A stretch of DNA of 59,026 nucleotides, taken from contig DATMIW010000050.1 in NCBI GenBank assembly GCA_035554115.1, forward strand, positions 1 through 59,026, given 5' to 3'. Source of the stretch: CAXTSE01 sp035554115 (lineage in GTDB: Bacteria; Actinomycetota; Actinomycetes; Actinomycetales; Microbacteriaceae). A model generated the notes under the pieces. It did no database searches, had not been told where the DNA came from, and saw only the letters and a list, made by a program, of their open reading frames with translations. Of this stretch, positions 15,246-24,581 are shown in pieces. Within the stretch, counting starts at the first letter, position 1; each line of letters opens with the position of its first letter. Both the position numbers and the translations under genes were made by a program.

Positions 15246-16355
15246 TTAGCCAGCGAAGGCGCCGACGAGCTTCACGGCACCACCATTAACACCCTTAGCA
15301 CCCTGTTCGAAGCCGTCGAGGCCTCCGGCTCGCTCACCGACTGTCACGCGCCCGGCCACCCAGGCCGGCAGACCGGATGCCGTGAGGGCGTGTGTTACCG
15401 AGCTCGCCGCCGCCGCATCCACGATTGCGATCATGCCGACGCCCAGGTTCCAGGTGCCTTCGGTGTCGCCGAGGGTGATGCCGCCCCACTCGGCCAGCAC
15501 GCGGAATACCGGCTGTGGGCTCCAGGTGGCGCGATCGACCTCGACCCACGACCCACGTGGCAGAACGCGTGCGAGGTTCGCCGCGATCCCCCCGCCTGTC
15601 ACATGGCTGAGCGCATGCACGACATCGGGCATGTCATCAAGCAACTGCACGAGCGGGGCCGTGTAGAGCCGGGTCGGCTCAAGCAGAACGTTGCCCAGCA
15701 CGCCGCCGAACTCGTCGGCGTGATCGGTGGCGGTGAGCCCGCGCTGGGCGAGAATGTGGCGCACGAGCGAATAGCCGTTGCTATGCAAGCCGCTCGACGC
15801 GATGGCAACCACCGTGTCGCCGTGCCGCACCTTCTCGGGACCGAGGACAGCATCCGCTTCTACTGCGCCGACCGCTGCGCCCGCAACGTCGTAGTCGTCA
15901 GGCTCCATGAGGCCAGGGTGCTCGGCCGTCTCGCCGCCCACGAGGGCGGTGCCCGTTTCCGCACACGCCTTGGCGATTCCCTCGACGATTGCGGCAATAC
16001 GCTCGGGCACGACTTTGCCGCACGCGATGTAGTCGGTCATGAACAGCGGCTTCGCGCCGACCACGATGATGTCGTCGACGACCATGCCCACCAGGTCTTG
16101 CCCGATGGTGTCGTGGCGGTCGAGAGCGTGAGCTATCGCGATCTTGGTGCCCACGCCATCCGTCGAGGTGGCGAGGAGGGGCCGCCGAAAGTCGCGCAGC
16201 GCGCTGACGTCGAACAGGCCCGCGAATCCGCCGACGCCGCCGAGCACCTCCGGCCCGTGGGTGCGGCCGACGGCCGCCTTCATCAGCTCGACCGCGCGGT
16301 CGCCCGCGGCAGTGTCAACGCCGGCCTGGGCATAGCTGTCAGAAGATGCCGTCAC
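15246..16355 (-). CDS. purM: Phosphoribosylformylglycinamidine cyclo-ligase (AIR synthase)
   Basis: Fifth step of de novo purine synthesis: ATP-dependent ring closure of FGAM to AIR. 369 aa, normal length. Signatures: LLATSTDGVGTKIAIA (about 58-73), the metal/ATP region GQDLVGMVVDDIIVVGA, GGETAEHPG and HVTGGGIAANLARVLP. I chose the GTG at 16355 because TACGCT lies 6 nt upstream (leaderless) and because the family N-terminus SYAQAGVDTAAGDRAV follows. It diverges from the frame-disrupted gene at 16392 across only 36 bp; purF follows on the opposite strand. Confidence 0.95.
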   Translation of the reverse strand: MTASSDSYAQAGVDTAAGDRAVELMKAAVGRTHGPEVLGGVGGFAGLFDVSALRDFRRPLLATSTDGVGTKIAIAHALDRHDTIGQDLVGMVVDDIIVVGAKPLFMTDYIACGKVVPERIAAIVEGIAKACAETGTALVGGETAEHPGLMEPDDYDVAGAAVGAVEADAVLGPEKVRHGDTVVAIASSGLHSNGYSLVRHILAQRGLTATDHADEFGGVLGNVLLEPTRLYTAPLVQLLDDMPDVVHALSHVTGGGIAANLARVLPRGSWVEVDRATWSPQPVFRVLAEWGGITLGDTEGTWNLGVGMIAIVDAAAASSVTHALTASGLPAWVAGRVTVGERAGGLDGFEQGAKGVNGGAVKLVGAFAG

Positions 16356-16361
16356 GCCCCC

Positions 16362-16384
16362 AGCGTATCGGGCGGGCATACCCT
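16362..16384. promoter_or_regulatory. Back-to-back leaderless promoters of purM and the 16392 gene
   Basis: The minus-strand -10 TACGCT (16367-16362) ends 6 nt before the purM GTG. The plus-strand -10 TACCCT (16379-16384) ends 7 nt before the GTG at 16392. Only 11 bp separate the two hexamers, so each -35 region must lie inside the other promoter or gene. Confidence 0.6.
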
Positions 16385-16391
16385 GCTTGAC

Positions 16392-16876
16392 GTGGACTTC
16401 GACGGCCCCCCGACCTGGCGAGCGCGCGAAGGTGCATCGCGTGCGGTGCTCGTTGCGTTGTATCTGCGCGACGCCCTCGGCGTTCCCGACCCGTCCGGGC
16501 TGCCGCGGTTGCTCGGCACCGGTCTGCCTGCGGTAACGGCCGACGACGCAACGACCTGGCGGTGGATGCGATGGTGGGTCTCGACGATGCGCGGACGTGG
16601 GCCGACGTCGTGCACGACAGCTATGACACGCGCGTTGTGGAAGCAGGCGCTGAGAATACCGAGTGGCATATGGCTCTGACGGATGCGGTGGCCGCCCGCG
16701 AGCGGGAGCTCGGACGGCAGGCGGAGCCCTTCGAGCTGCGCATCGAGGTGTTGCCGCTCACGACAGCGGGCATCTGGTGGATCGCCGATTCGGCCATTGC
16801 TGTCGATGAAGCGCTCCGCGACAATTCGGCCCTCTATCGCGAGGCGCTCCGCCCCTTTCTGGAACGTCTGGTCTGA
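16392..16876 (+). pseudogene. Hypothetical gene split by an apparent -1 frameshift
   Basis: Two overlapping frames look like halves of one ~160-aa protein. The first starts at the GTG 16392, with a leaderless -10, and reads DFDGPPTWRAREGASRAVL, VALYLRDALGVPDPSGLPRLL; protein-like composition then fades. The second frame, -1 relative to the first, takes over near 16515-16560 and reads VDAMVGLDDARTWADVV and ends in YREALRPFLERLV. Neither half alone has a sensible start and end. This could be a sequencing error, a true frameshift mutation or programmed frameshifting; no obvious slippery heptamer sits at the junction. I do not recognise the family. It lies between purM and purF. Confidence 0.6.
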
Positions 16877-16992
16877 TTTCTGCAACACCTGGTCTGGCGG
16901 GCGGCGGGGCAAGCACACGCCTCCGTCGGTGTGGGAGAATCGACCGTGCCCACGTCGGGCATTCCCCTTCAACATCCTGGAGCCTCTGCGGC

Positions 16993-18450
16993 ATGTGCGG
17001 CATCGTCGGCATCGTCTCATCGAGCCCGGTCAACCAGCAGGTCTACGACGCACTCTCGCTGCTGCAGCATCGAGGACAGGATTCGACGGGCATTGCCACG
17101 AGTGATGGCGCGATCATTCACCTGCAGAAGGCCAAGGGGCAGGTACGCGAGGCGTATCGCACACGTGACATGCGCAGCCTTCTCGGCACGATGGGCCTCG
17201 GCCACGTGCGCTACGCCACCCGAGGCGACGCATCGAAAGAGCAAGAGGCGCAGCCGTTCTACGTCAACGCCCCATACGGCATCGTGCTTGTGCACAACGG
17301 CAACCTCACCAATACGCGCGAGTTGACGCAGTCACTGTTCCGCACTGATCGGCGCCACCTCAACACCAGCTCAGACACAGAGCTTCTCGTCAACGTGTTG
17401 GCCCACGAGTTGCAGCAGCAGGTGCGCGGATCGGACCTCGACCCCGACCAGGTTTTCGACGCAATCGAGACCCTGCACGAACGCGTCGAAGGCTCGTACG
17501 CGGCGATCGCGCTCATCGCGGGCCAGGGTCTGCTGGCGTTCCGTGATCCGTTCGGAATCCGCCCTCTCGTCCTGGGCAAGCGCACCACCGGGCTGGTCGG
17601 CGACGAATGGGTCGTGGCAAGCGAGTCCCTCGTGCTCGAGTCGGGCGGCTACGAGACTGTTCGGGATGTCGCCCCCGGCGAGGCCATTTTCATCGCTCGT
17701 AACGGCGAAATGTTCTCGCGCCAGTGCGCAAAGAATCCGGTGCTGATCCCGTGCTCGTTCGAGTACGTCTATCTCGCGCGGCCGGACTCGATCATGAACG
17801 GCATCTCGGTCTATGACGCCCGCCTGCGTCTGGGCGACCGGCTGGCCGACACGATCGCCCGCTACACGCCGTCGGGCGACATCGACGTGGTCATGCCCAT
17901 TCCCGACAGCTCGCGCCCCGCCGCGATGCAGGTCGCGCAGAAGCTGGGCATCGAATACCGCGAAGGCTTCTACAAGAACCGCTACGTCGGCCGCACCTTC
18001 ATCATGCCGGGGCAAGAGCAGCGCCAGAAGAGCGTCAAGCAAAAGCTCAACGCCATGGGGTCGGAGTTCCGGGGCAAGAACGTGCTCATCGTCGATGACT
18101 CGATCGTGCGCGGCACGACCTCGAAAGAGATCATCGACATGGCACGTATCGCCGGCGCCAATTCGGTCACCTTCACCTCGGCCGCACCTCCGGTGCGATT
18201 CCCCCACGTCTACGGAATCAATATGCCGTCGCGCGCCGAGCTCGTGGCGGCCGGTCGCAAGATCCCCGAAATCGCCACCGAGTTGGGTGCCGACCATCTG
18301 ATTTACCAGGAGGTCGGTGACATGGAGGCCGCCATCCTCGAGGGCTCTGATATCGCGAGCCTCGAGATGAGCTGTTTCACAGGTGACTACATCACGGGCA
18401 CAGTGAGCCCGGAGTATCTCGCCTGGGTCGAGGCCAATCAGGGCAGCTAG
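16993..18450 (+). CDS. purF: Amidophosphoribosyltransferase
   Basis: Committed step of de novo purine synthesis: transfers the glutamine amide nitrogen to PRPP. 485 aa. The protein begins MCGIVGIV, so Met removal exposes Cys2 as the N-terminal nucleophile with no propeptide. The class II glutaminase domain covers about residues 2-235 (RYATRGDASKEQEAQPF, HNGNLTNTREL), and the phosphoribosyltransferase domain has the PRPP loop VLIVDDSIVRGTTSKEI (about 364-380). ATG with CTGGAG upstream. It would act with the purD/C/S/Q/L/M genes scattered through the window. Confidence 0.96.
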   Translation: MCGIVGIVSSSPVNQQVYDALSLLQHRGQDSTGIATSDGAIIHLQKAKGQVREAYRTRDMRSLLGTMGLGHVRYATRGDASKEQEAQPFYVNAPYGIVLVHNGNLTNTRELTQSLFRTDRRHLNTSSDTELLVNVLAHELQQQVRGSDLDPDQVFDAIETLHERVEGSYAAIALIAGQGLLAFRDPFGIRPLVLGKRTTGLVGDEWVVASESLVLESGGYETVRDVAPGEAIFIARNGEMFSRQCAKNPVLIPCSFEYVYLARPDSIMNGISVYDARLRLGDRLADTIARYTPSGDIDVVMPIPDSSRPAAMQVAQKLGIEYREGFYKNRYVGRTFIMPGQEQRQKSVKQKLNAMGSEFRGKNVLIVDDSIVRGTTSKEIIDMARIAGANSVTFTSAAPPVRFPHVYGINMPSRAELVAAGRKIPEIATELGADHLIYQEVGDMEAAILEGSDIASLEMSCFTGDYITGTVSPEYLAWVEANQGS

Positions 18451-18467
18451 CGCGCTGGAGCTTAAGG

Positions 18468-18491
18468 GTGAAGGCCATTTCTGGCCTTCAC
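18468..18491 (+). terminator. Hairpin after purF
   Basis: GTGAAGGCCA (18468-18477), a TTTC loop and TGGCCTTCAC (18482-18491) form a perfect 10-bp stem 17 nt after the purF stop. There is no U-run, as often seen in high-GC terminators. Confidence 0.75.
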
Positions 18492-18802
18492 TGCGACGCC
18501 AGCGCCGATGCCCGTCTCGGGCATCGGGCAACGTCGAGGGCTAGCAGTAGGGCTGGTTAACTGTGCGGCTGAACTCTCCGTGACCGCAGTAGTTGAGGGC
18601 AACTTCACCCATTCACTTGTCATCGCGCACATGAGCTTCTCGCGTTTATAACGCTCTGGTCACGGTGCTTCCTAAAGTCGTTGCGTTGCCTCAATCAACA
18701 AGACAATTGCGCTGATTCAACAAGGATGTATCCTTTTCATGACGGTTCACAGATCGCAATACTGTGGGCTGGCCTCAACGGAGAGGCCACTGAAAAGGAG
18801 CA
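18492..18802 (+). promoter_or_regulatory. Intergenic region and probable regulated promoter of the Liv operon
   Basis: No gene is visible. The region contains an AT-rich segment (GTTTATAA near 18645), two related TCAACAAG boxes (near 18694-18702 and 18715-18724) about one to two helical turns apart, and an inverted repeat AAGGA-TGTA-TCCTT (18722-18735). These lie 70-110 bp before the first gene. Control by the LysR protein encoded at the operon's end is plausible, but the exact site is not certain. Confidence 0.4.
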
Positions 18803-20068
18803 ATGATGCATCTTTCATTCAGCAGAAAGCGCGGCGCTGTCGCAGCTTCGCTACTCGTCACAGTCGGCCTTCTTGCCGGCTGCACGACAACGTCGGGCGG
18901 CAGCGGCGAGAAGGTTCCCGGTGTCACCGCGAAGACGATCTCCCTCGGCGTGATATCGCCCCTGACCGGGATCTTCGCGGCCGGTGGCAAGGCACAGCTG
19001 GCGGGCGTGAATCTCTATTGGGACGAGGTCAACGCCAACGGTGGTGTCTGCGACGGTCGCAAGGTCAAAATCATCGCCCGCGACCACGCCTATGACCCGC
19101 AGAAGGCGGTGACCGCGTACTCAGGAATCCGCAAGGACATCCTGGGCGTGCAGCTTCTCACCGGTACACCGATGACCGAAGCCGTCGCCCCGCAAATGGA
19201 GCAGGACAATGTCGTCGTGATCCCGCAGAGCTGGTCGCCCACTCTCCTCGGCAAGAAGCTCATCCTTATTCCGGGCACTCCCTTCGACGTGGAGATGGTC
19301 AACGCGGTCGACTACCTGGTCGACAAGAAGACCCTCAAGAAGGGTGACTCGATCGGCTACATCTACTTCCAGGGTGACTTCGGTGGCTCGGGACTCAAGG
19401 GAGCCACCTATGCGGCCGAACAGCACGGGATCACCGTCGACCCGTACCAAATCGACCCGACTGTGACCGATCTGTCATCGCAGATCAACCAGATCGCCGC
19501 GAAAGGTAATAAGGCGATCTTCATGAGCGCCAGCCCGCCGCAACTCGCGAATGCCGCGGCACTGTCGGCAACCGCCGGTCTCGACATCCCGATCATCGCG
19601 CCGACGCCGACCTACGTGCCTCAGCTCCTATCGAGCCCGGCCGCAGATCAAATCGCCGACCGTGTGCTCGTCGTCAGTCCGTACAACGCGTGGAGCGCAA
19701 AAGACAAAGCGGTCTCGGCTCTGCGGACCCTCTATGAAGGCGGCGACAAGTCTGCAGCCGAACCGCAGCAGCTCATCATCGCGGGCTACGCATCCGGACT
19801 CCTCATGAAGACAGCCCTCGATGACGCCTGCAAGAAGGGCGAGCTGACCCGCGCTTCTCTAGCGGCGGCCTTCGCCGACGTCGAGTCGTTCGATATGCAG
19901 GGCCTGTCGGTCAACCTCACCTACCCCAAGGATCGCTCGTCGGCCCCTCCGGGGTTCACCACCTACATCCACAAGGCCGACAAGGCTGCGGTCGGTGGCC
20001 TCACCCCGCTCGTCAAACAGCCCTACGAAGGAGAAGACGCCAAGGCGTACTTCGACTCGGAAAAGTAG
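18803..20068 (+). CDS. Liv-type ABC transporter substrate-binding lipoprotein
   Basis: A 421-aa extracellular lipoprotein of the branched-chain amino acid binding family (LivK-like, Peripla_BP_6). The signal peptide ends in LLAGC (Cys27). The mature protein starts with the family pattern KTISLGVISPLTGIFAAGGK and continues GVNLYWDEVNANGGVCDGRKVK. The family also binds amides, urea and aromatic acids, so the ligand is open. AAAGGAG precedes two consecutive ATG codons. It is the first gene of a five-gene importer operon followed by a LysR gene. Confidence 0.9.
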   Translation: MMHLSFSRKRGAVAASLLVTVGLLAGCTTTSGGSGEKVPGVTAKTISLGVISPLTGIFAAGGKAQLAGVNLYWDEVNANGGVCDGRKVKIIARDHAYDPQKAVTAYSGIRKDILGVQLLTGTPMTEAVAPQMEQDNVVVIPQSWSPTLLGKKLILIPGTPFDVEMVNAVDYLVDKKTLKKGDSIGYIYFQGDFGGSGLKGATYAAEQHGITVDPYQIDPTVTDLSSQINQIAAKGNKAIFMSASPPQLANAAALSATAGLDIPIIAPTPTYVPQLLSSPAADQIADRVLVVSPYNAWSAKDKAVSALRTLYEGGDKSAAEPQQLIIAGYASGLLMKTALDDACKKGELTRASLAAAFADVESFDMQGLSVNLTYPKDRSSAPPGFTTYIHKADKAAVGGLTPLVKQPYEGEDAKAYFDSEK

Positions 20069-20074
20069 TCACTG

Positions 20075-20890
20075 ATGCTGCGTAGCTCTTCGTGGACGCA
20101 GCTCGGAGAAGACGGGTCTGCCGGCCCCACCCGGCCGGCAGACCCCTTCCTGAGTGTCCGTAACATCACCGTCCGGTACGGCACGGCGATCACCGCCCTC
20201 ACAGATGTGAGTGTCGACGTTTCGCCCGGAAGCATCACCGCTGTGCTGGGTGGCAACGGCGCCGGGAAGAGCACGCTGATGCGCGCGATATCAGGCAACC
20301 TGTCCCGACACTCGGGAGCGATCCTGGGCGGCGACATTCTGCTCGAAGGAGAGTCGCTTCTCGGCGTCTCCCCCGAGCGGCGCGCTAAAGCCGGGGTCGT
20401 GCAGGTGCCCGAGGGGCGACGGATCTTCGGGCGCCTCACCGTCACCGAAAACCTGCGCGTCGGGCGCTTCGGCAATCCCGCGGGGCGAACGGCGAACGAC
20501 CTGGAGCGGATCTTCACCCTGTTCCCCGCATTAGCCGGCAAACGGCGGCAGCGTGGCGCGCTGCTCTCCGGTGGCGAGCAGCAGATGCTCGCGATCGGGC
20601 GAGCCCTGATGGCCGAGCCACGCGTACTGCTGCTCGATGAGCCGACTCTGGGGCTCGCGCCGCTCATCATCGACCAAATCGCGGACCTTCTTGACCGCAT
20701 CCGCTCGGAGGGCACAACCATTCTTCTCGTCGAACAAAACGTCGGGGTCGCTCTTGACCTGGCAGATACCGCGTACGTGTTCTCGACCGGCACGGTCGCC
20801 CTCTCGGGCACGGCAGCCGAACTTCGCAATGACGACAGGGTGCGCAGCCTCTACCTCGGTGGCGAAGGCGTTCCGAAGGACACGAAATGA
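20075..20890 (+). CDS. Liv-type ABC transporter ATPase (LivF-like)
   Basis: A 271-aa ATP-binding subunit. Walker A GGNGAGKST (about residues 64-72), a Q-loop region with VPEGRRIFGRLTVTENL typical of LivF, signature LLSGGEQQMLAIGRAL and Walker B VLLLDEPTLGLAP. The N-terminal ~25 residues precede the usual family start. It begins 6 nt after the binding-protein stop and overlaps the next gene by four bases (ATGA). Confidence 0.92.
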   Translation: MLRSSSWTQLGEDGSAGPTRPADPFLSVRNITVRYGTAITALTDVSVDVSPGSITAVLGGNGAGKSTLMRAISGNLSRHSGAILGGDILLEGESLLGVSPERRAKAGVVQVPEGRRIFGRLTVTENLRVGRFGNPAGRTANDLERIFTLFPALAGKRRQRGALLSGGEQQMLAIGRALMAEPRVLLLDEPTLGLAPLIIDQIADLLDRIRSEGTTILLVEQNVGVALDLADTAYVFSTGTVALSGTAAELRNDDRVRSLYLGGEGVPKDTK

Positions 20891-21699
20891 TCACCACGAC
20901 CATGGGGGCACAACTCGATGTCACCGGTGTGAGCGTGCGCTTCTCGGGAGTGCACGTTCTCAACGACGTCTCGTTCTCTGCCGACCCCGGCAGCATCCAC
21001 GCCTTGATCGGTCCGAACGGCGCAGGCAAGTCGACGCTGTTCAACGTGTTGTCGGGCATCTACCGACCCGTTGTCGGAAGCGTCAGCATCGACGACAAAG
21101 AGATCGTCGGCCTCAAGCCTTACCGGGTTGCCCGGGTCGGGGTGGGGCGCGCGTTCCAGAACAACTCGATGTTCGAAAGCCTTACGGTCGAAGAGAACCT
21201 GCTGCTCGGGCGGCATCGCCTCATGAGGTCGGGCGTGGTCCGCGGCGGCCTTCGGCTGCCTTTTGCTCGCAACGAAGAGCGCGAGGCACGCGAGAAAGTC
21301 CGCGAGATCGCCGAGTTCCTCGAAGTCGACCACCTGCTGTCGCATGACGCGGGCGACCTGTCGTACGGCGACGCCAAACGAGTGGATGTCGCCCGCGCGG
21401 TGTGCACAGAGCCGCGGCTCCTTCTGCTCGATGAGCCTGCCGCCGGCGTGCATACGCACGAGAAGATCAAGATGCAGCAGATGATCACGCGCATCGCACG
21501 AGAGCTTGGCACCACGATCCTCCTCGTCGAACACGACATGGGAGTCGTCATGGGCACCTCCGATCGGATCACGGTTCTCAACTTCGGCACTGTGCTGATA
21601 ACGGGCACGCCCGAAGAGATCCGCAACGACCCGAAAGTCATCGAGGCCTATCTCGGTCACTCGACGGCGCGCAGCGAAGTCGCGAAGGGAACAGCATGA
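20887..21699 (+). CDS. Liv-type ABC transporter ATPase (LivG-like)
   Basis: A 270-aa ATP-binding subunit. Walker A GPNGAGKST (about 43-51), the LivG-like region GVGRAFQNNSMFESLTVEENL, signature DLSYGDAKRVDVARAV, Walker B LLLLDEPAAGVHTHE. It forms the nucleotide-binding pair with the preceding LivF-like protein. The ATGA overlaps at both ends show tight translational coupling. Confidence 0.92.
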   Translation: MITTTMGAQLDVTGVSVRFSGVHVLNDVSFSADPGSIHALIGPNGAGKSTLFNVLSGIYRPVVGSVSIDDKEIVGLKPYRVARVGVGRAFQNNSMFESLTVEENLLLGRHRLMRSGVVRGGLRLPFARNEEREAREKVREIAEFLEVDHLLSHDAGDLSYGDAKRVDVARAVCTEPRLLLLDEPAAGVHTHEKIKMQQMITRIARELGTTILLVEHDMGVVMGTSDRITVLNFGTVLITGTPEEIRNDPKVIEAYLGHSTARSEVAKGTA

Positions 21700-22595
21700 G
21701 CGAGCTCCTCTCCCTGATACTCAACGGCCTCTCGGTGGGTGCCATCTACGCGCTCATCGCCCTGGGAATGGTTATCGTCTTCAAGGCGACAGAGGTCATC
21801 AACTTCGCGCATCCCTCCCTCCTGGTTGTGGGCACCCTTATCGTCGCGACCCTCGTCGACAGGTTCCACCTTCCCTTCTTCCTCGCGGCCGGAATCGGCA
21901 TCGTCGCCACGGCGATCCTCGGAATCGTGATCAACCTGGTGCTGGTGCGGCCCTTCCACAAGAAGCAGGCGGTTCTCGCGGCCGGCATTATGACGTTCGG
22001 GCTCGCGCTGGTGATCGACACGATCACCTCGAACCAGATCGGCGCTCAGATCATCTCTCCCGGTGGTCCGTGGGGCGCGACCAACGTCGACGTGCTGGGC
22101 ACGACGCTGCCGCTCTCGCGCATCGTTGCGGTATCCGTCGCCGGAGTGCTGCTGGTGGCGTTCTACATCTGGCTGCAGCGCAGCGACTTCGGGGTCGGGA
22201 TGCGCGCAGCAGCCGACGACCCCGAGACCGCGTCGCTGATGGGCGTGCGCCTGTCGCGCGTGTCGCTCTTCGCCTGGGGAATCGCCTCAGCGCTGGCGGT
22301 TGTTGCGGGTGTCTTCTTGGTCTCCTATCCGAGCGCGGGCCTCGAAGTCACAGTGAGCGGAATCGCTCTTCAGGCGATCCCCGCCGCGGTGATCGGCGGT
22401 CTCGACTCCACAACGGGAGCGGTGGTCGGCGGCCTCGCCGTCGGCCTCACGCAGGTTCTCGCCCTGGGGTACCAAGACGAGCTCGCCTTCTTGGGCCGCA
22501 GTTTCTATCAGGCGGCCCCCTACATCCTCATGCTCATTGTTTTGTTGATCAGACCAGCCGGACTGTTCGGCACAAAGGATGTGTCTCGTGTCTAA
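21696..22595 (+). CDS. Liv-type ABC transporter permease (LivH-like)
   Basis: A 299-aa integral membrane subunit with about eight hydrophobic segments. N-terminal NGLSVGAIYALIALGMVIVF and the cytoplasmic loop GMRAAADDPETASLMGV are typical of LivH. The ATG overlaps the upstream stop; the 3' end overlaps the next permease gene. Confidence 0.92.
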   Translation: MSELLSLILNGLSVGAIYALIALGMVIVFKATEVINFAHPSLLVVGTLIVATLVDRFHLPFFLAAGIGIVATAILGIVINLVLVRPFHKKQAVLAAGIMTFGLALVIDTITSNQIGAQIISPGGPWGATNVDVLGTTLPLSRIVAVSVAGVLLVAFYIWLQRSDFGVGMRAAADDPETASLMGVRLSRVSLFAWGIASALAVVAGVFLVSYPSAGLEVTVSGIALQAIPAAVIGGLDSTTGAVVGGLAVGLTQVLALGYQDELAFLGRSFYQAAPYILMLIVLLIRPAGLFGTKDVSRV

Positions 22596-23655
22596 GCGCC
22601 GCACCGTGCGTTGGATCATCGTGGGCGCCCTCGCCGTTATCGGGATTGTGCTCCCCGCGTTTCTCGAAGATTTCTGGCTCCAGCTGGGGGCCCTCGTCTT
22701 CACGGCAAGCATTGGTGCAATCGGGCTCATGCTGCTGTTCGGTCGGGTCGGGCAGCTCTCGCTCGGGCATCCCTTCTTCTTGGGTATCGGCGCCTACTCC
22801 TATGTGTGGCTGGCCAGCCCGAGCGGGGACGATTCGCGGTGGGGGCTCGGTCTGCCCAGCCTTCTCGCGATTCCGCTGGCCGTCATCATCGCGGCCGTCG
22901 TCGGTGTCGCACTCAGTCCGCTCGCGGCTCGGCTCAAAGGACTCAGCCTCGGGCTCGCCACACTGTCGCTGATCTTCATCGGGGTCTGGCTGTTCTACAC
23001 ACTGGAACCGCTCACGGGCGGATTCAACGGACGAGGTGCGCCGGCTCTCCAGATCGGGCCGCTGTCATCGACGGGGTCCAATCTCGCGATTGCAGGGATG
23101 CCCCTCGGCGGACCGCAGTTCCTCTGGTACGTCGCGCTCATCCTGCTGGTCGCCGTCTCTGCCTTCACTGTCGCCCTGCTGAAGGGACGGGTGGGGCGCG
23201 CCTTCACCGCGATCCGCGATGCCGAAGTGCATGCGGCGGCGCTGGGCGTGAACGTCGGCCACTACCGCGCCATCGCCTTCGCGATCTCGAGCGCCTACGC
23301 GGGTCTGGCCGGGTCGCTGCTGGCCATCATCATCCAACTCGTCACGCCCGACTACTGGGGCCTCGCACTATCGCTGAGCTACCTCGCGATGGTGGTCATC
23401 GGCGGGATGCGGTCGGTGGCCGGAGCGATCCTCGGTGCCCTGTTCGTCATGGCGCTCCCCGCGATTCTGCAGCGATTCGGTGGCGACATTCCCGGCGTCG
23501 GTAGCGTCGGCGGCGGCGGTATCGGCCCGGCGGTTGTCGCACAGATCATCTACGGGGTCGTGGTGATCGTCGTGCTGATCTTCGAGCCGCAGGGGCTCGT
23601 GCGGATCATCGGGCGGCTCGTGCCCAAACGATGGCGACGTGTGGATGCGGCGTAG
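22588..23655 (+). CDS. Liv-type ABC transporter permease (LivM-like)
   Basis: A 355-aa integral membrane subunit. Family elements: GRVGQLSLGHPFFLGIGAYS near residue 50, the EAA-like loop GRAFTAIRDAEVHAAALGVNV and GMRSVAGAILGALFV in the C-terminal half. The GTG at 22588 is preferred because AAAGGA lies 8 nt upstream; the in-frame ATG at 22579 would bury that RBS. It overlaps the LivH-like stop. Confidence 0.88.
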   Translation: MSKRRTVRWIIVGALAVIGIVLPAFLEDFWLQLGALVFTASIGAIGLMLLFGRVGQLSLGHPFFLGIGAYSYVWLASPSGDDSRWGLGLPSLLAIPLAVIIAAVVGVALSPLAARLKGLSLGLATLSLIFIGVWLFYTLEPLTGGFNGRGAPALQIGPLSSTGSNLAIAGMPLGGPQFLWYVALILLVAVSAFTVALLKGRVGRAFTAIRDAEVHAAALGVNVGHYRAIAFAISSAYAGLAGSLLAIIIQLVTPDYWGLALSLSYLAMVVIGGMRSVAGAILGALFVMALPAILQRFGGDIPGVGSVGGGGIGPAVVAQIIYGVVVIVVLIFEPQGLVRIIGRLVPKRWRRVDAA

Positions 23656-23658
23656 CCG

Positions 23659-24576
23659 GTGACGTCGACCGTCGGCTTCACGCTCACCCAGCTGCAATAT
23701 TTCTGTTTGGTCGCCGAGCTCGGCTCGTTCAGCGCGGCGGCCCGCGCGCAGCATGTTTCGGCCAACACGGTGGTGTTCGCCGTCAACACCCTGGAAGGGT
23801 CGCTGGGAACGCAGCTGTGCGTGCGGCGCAGATCGCGGGGAATCGAGCTGACCCTTAACGGTCAGATGCTGTACGAGCAGGCGCGTGACCTTCTCGACCG
23901 CGCGGAGAAGATCTACGTTTCGGTGGCCAGCGAGAACAGTCCCGCCGGTCCGATATCGCTTGGCTGCACCCCGATGCTCGAGGCCACAGTGTTGACGCGC
24001 CTCGCCGACGCCTTCGCCACTCGGCACCCGAACTCCGGCCTGGCGCTGTCGGTGCGACCGCAGGAAACGTTGATCGAGGAGCTGATCTCGGGCGAACTGG
24101 ACTGCGCGATCCTGTATGACATCGAGGTGCCCACCGCGCTGAGCACGCGTGAACTGTACCGCCGCCCCGCCCATGTCGTCATCAGCCGACGACACAGCCT
24201 CGCGGGGCACAAGTCGATCAATCTGCGCCAACTCGCCCAGGATCCGCTGATCCTGTTCGACGCGAACCCCCTCAAGGGCTACACGCTGCGGATCATCACC
24301 GAGGCGGGCATGATACCGAATGTGCGCTACGAGGTAAGTGACTATGAGGTCATGCGCGCGCTTGTCGCTCGCAACCTGGGGTACTGCGTCACGATCCTCG
24401 ACACCTTTGTCGACCGCAGCGAAACGGCGAAAACGATCGTCGGCATCCCGATTGCACCGAAGACACCCGAGGTGGGGATCGTCATCGCATGGTCGGTGAC
24501 ATCGGGGAGCGACGCACGAGTGCGTGAAATGGTCGACCTTGCGACACAGAATGCGGCGCGGCCGAACTTGCGGTAG
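23659..24576 (+). CDS. LysR-family transcriptional regulator
   Basis: A 305-aa regulator. The N-terminal winged helix (FTLTQLQYFCLVAELGSFSA, then ARAQHVSANTVVFAVNTLE) covers about residues 4-62, and a type 2 periplasmic-binding-like effector domain covers about 92-295. It begins 3 nt after the last permease gene, so it is probably cotranscribed with the importer it is likely to control. LysR genes normally diverge from their targets; placement at the operon's 3' end is less usual. The effector is unknown, probably the imported solute or a metabolite of it. Confidence 0.85.
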   Translation: MTSTVGFTLTQLQYFCLVAELGSFSAAARAQHVSANTVVFAVNTLEGSLGTQLCVRRRSRGIELTLNGQMLYEQARDLLDRAEKIYVSVASENSPAGPISLGCTPMLEATVLTRLADAFATRHPNSGLALSVRPQETLIEELISGELDCAILYDIEVPTALSTRELYRRPAHVVISRRHSLAGHKSINLRQLAQDPLILFDANPLKGYTLRIITEAGMIPNVRYEVSDYEVMRALVARNLGYCVTILDTFVDRSETAKTIVGIPIAPKTPEVGIVIAWSVTSGSDARVREMVDLATQNAARPNLR

Positions 24577-24581
24577 TCGAG

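Noticed and set aside
15390..16391. Open frame antisense to purM joined to the 16392 gene
   Set aside because: Only the part after 16392 looks protein-like, and a leaderless -10 marks that start.
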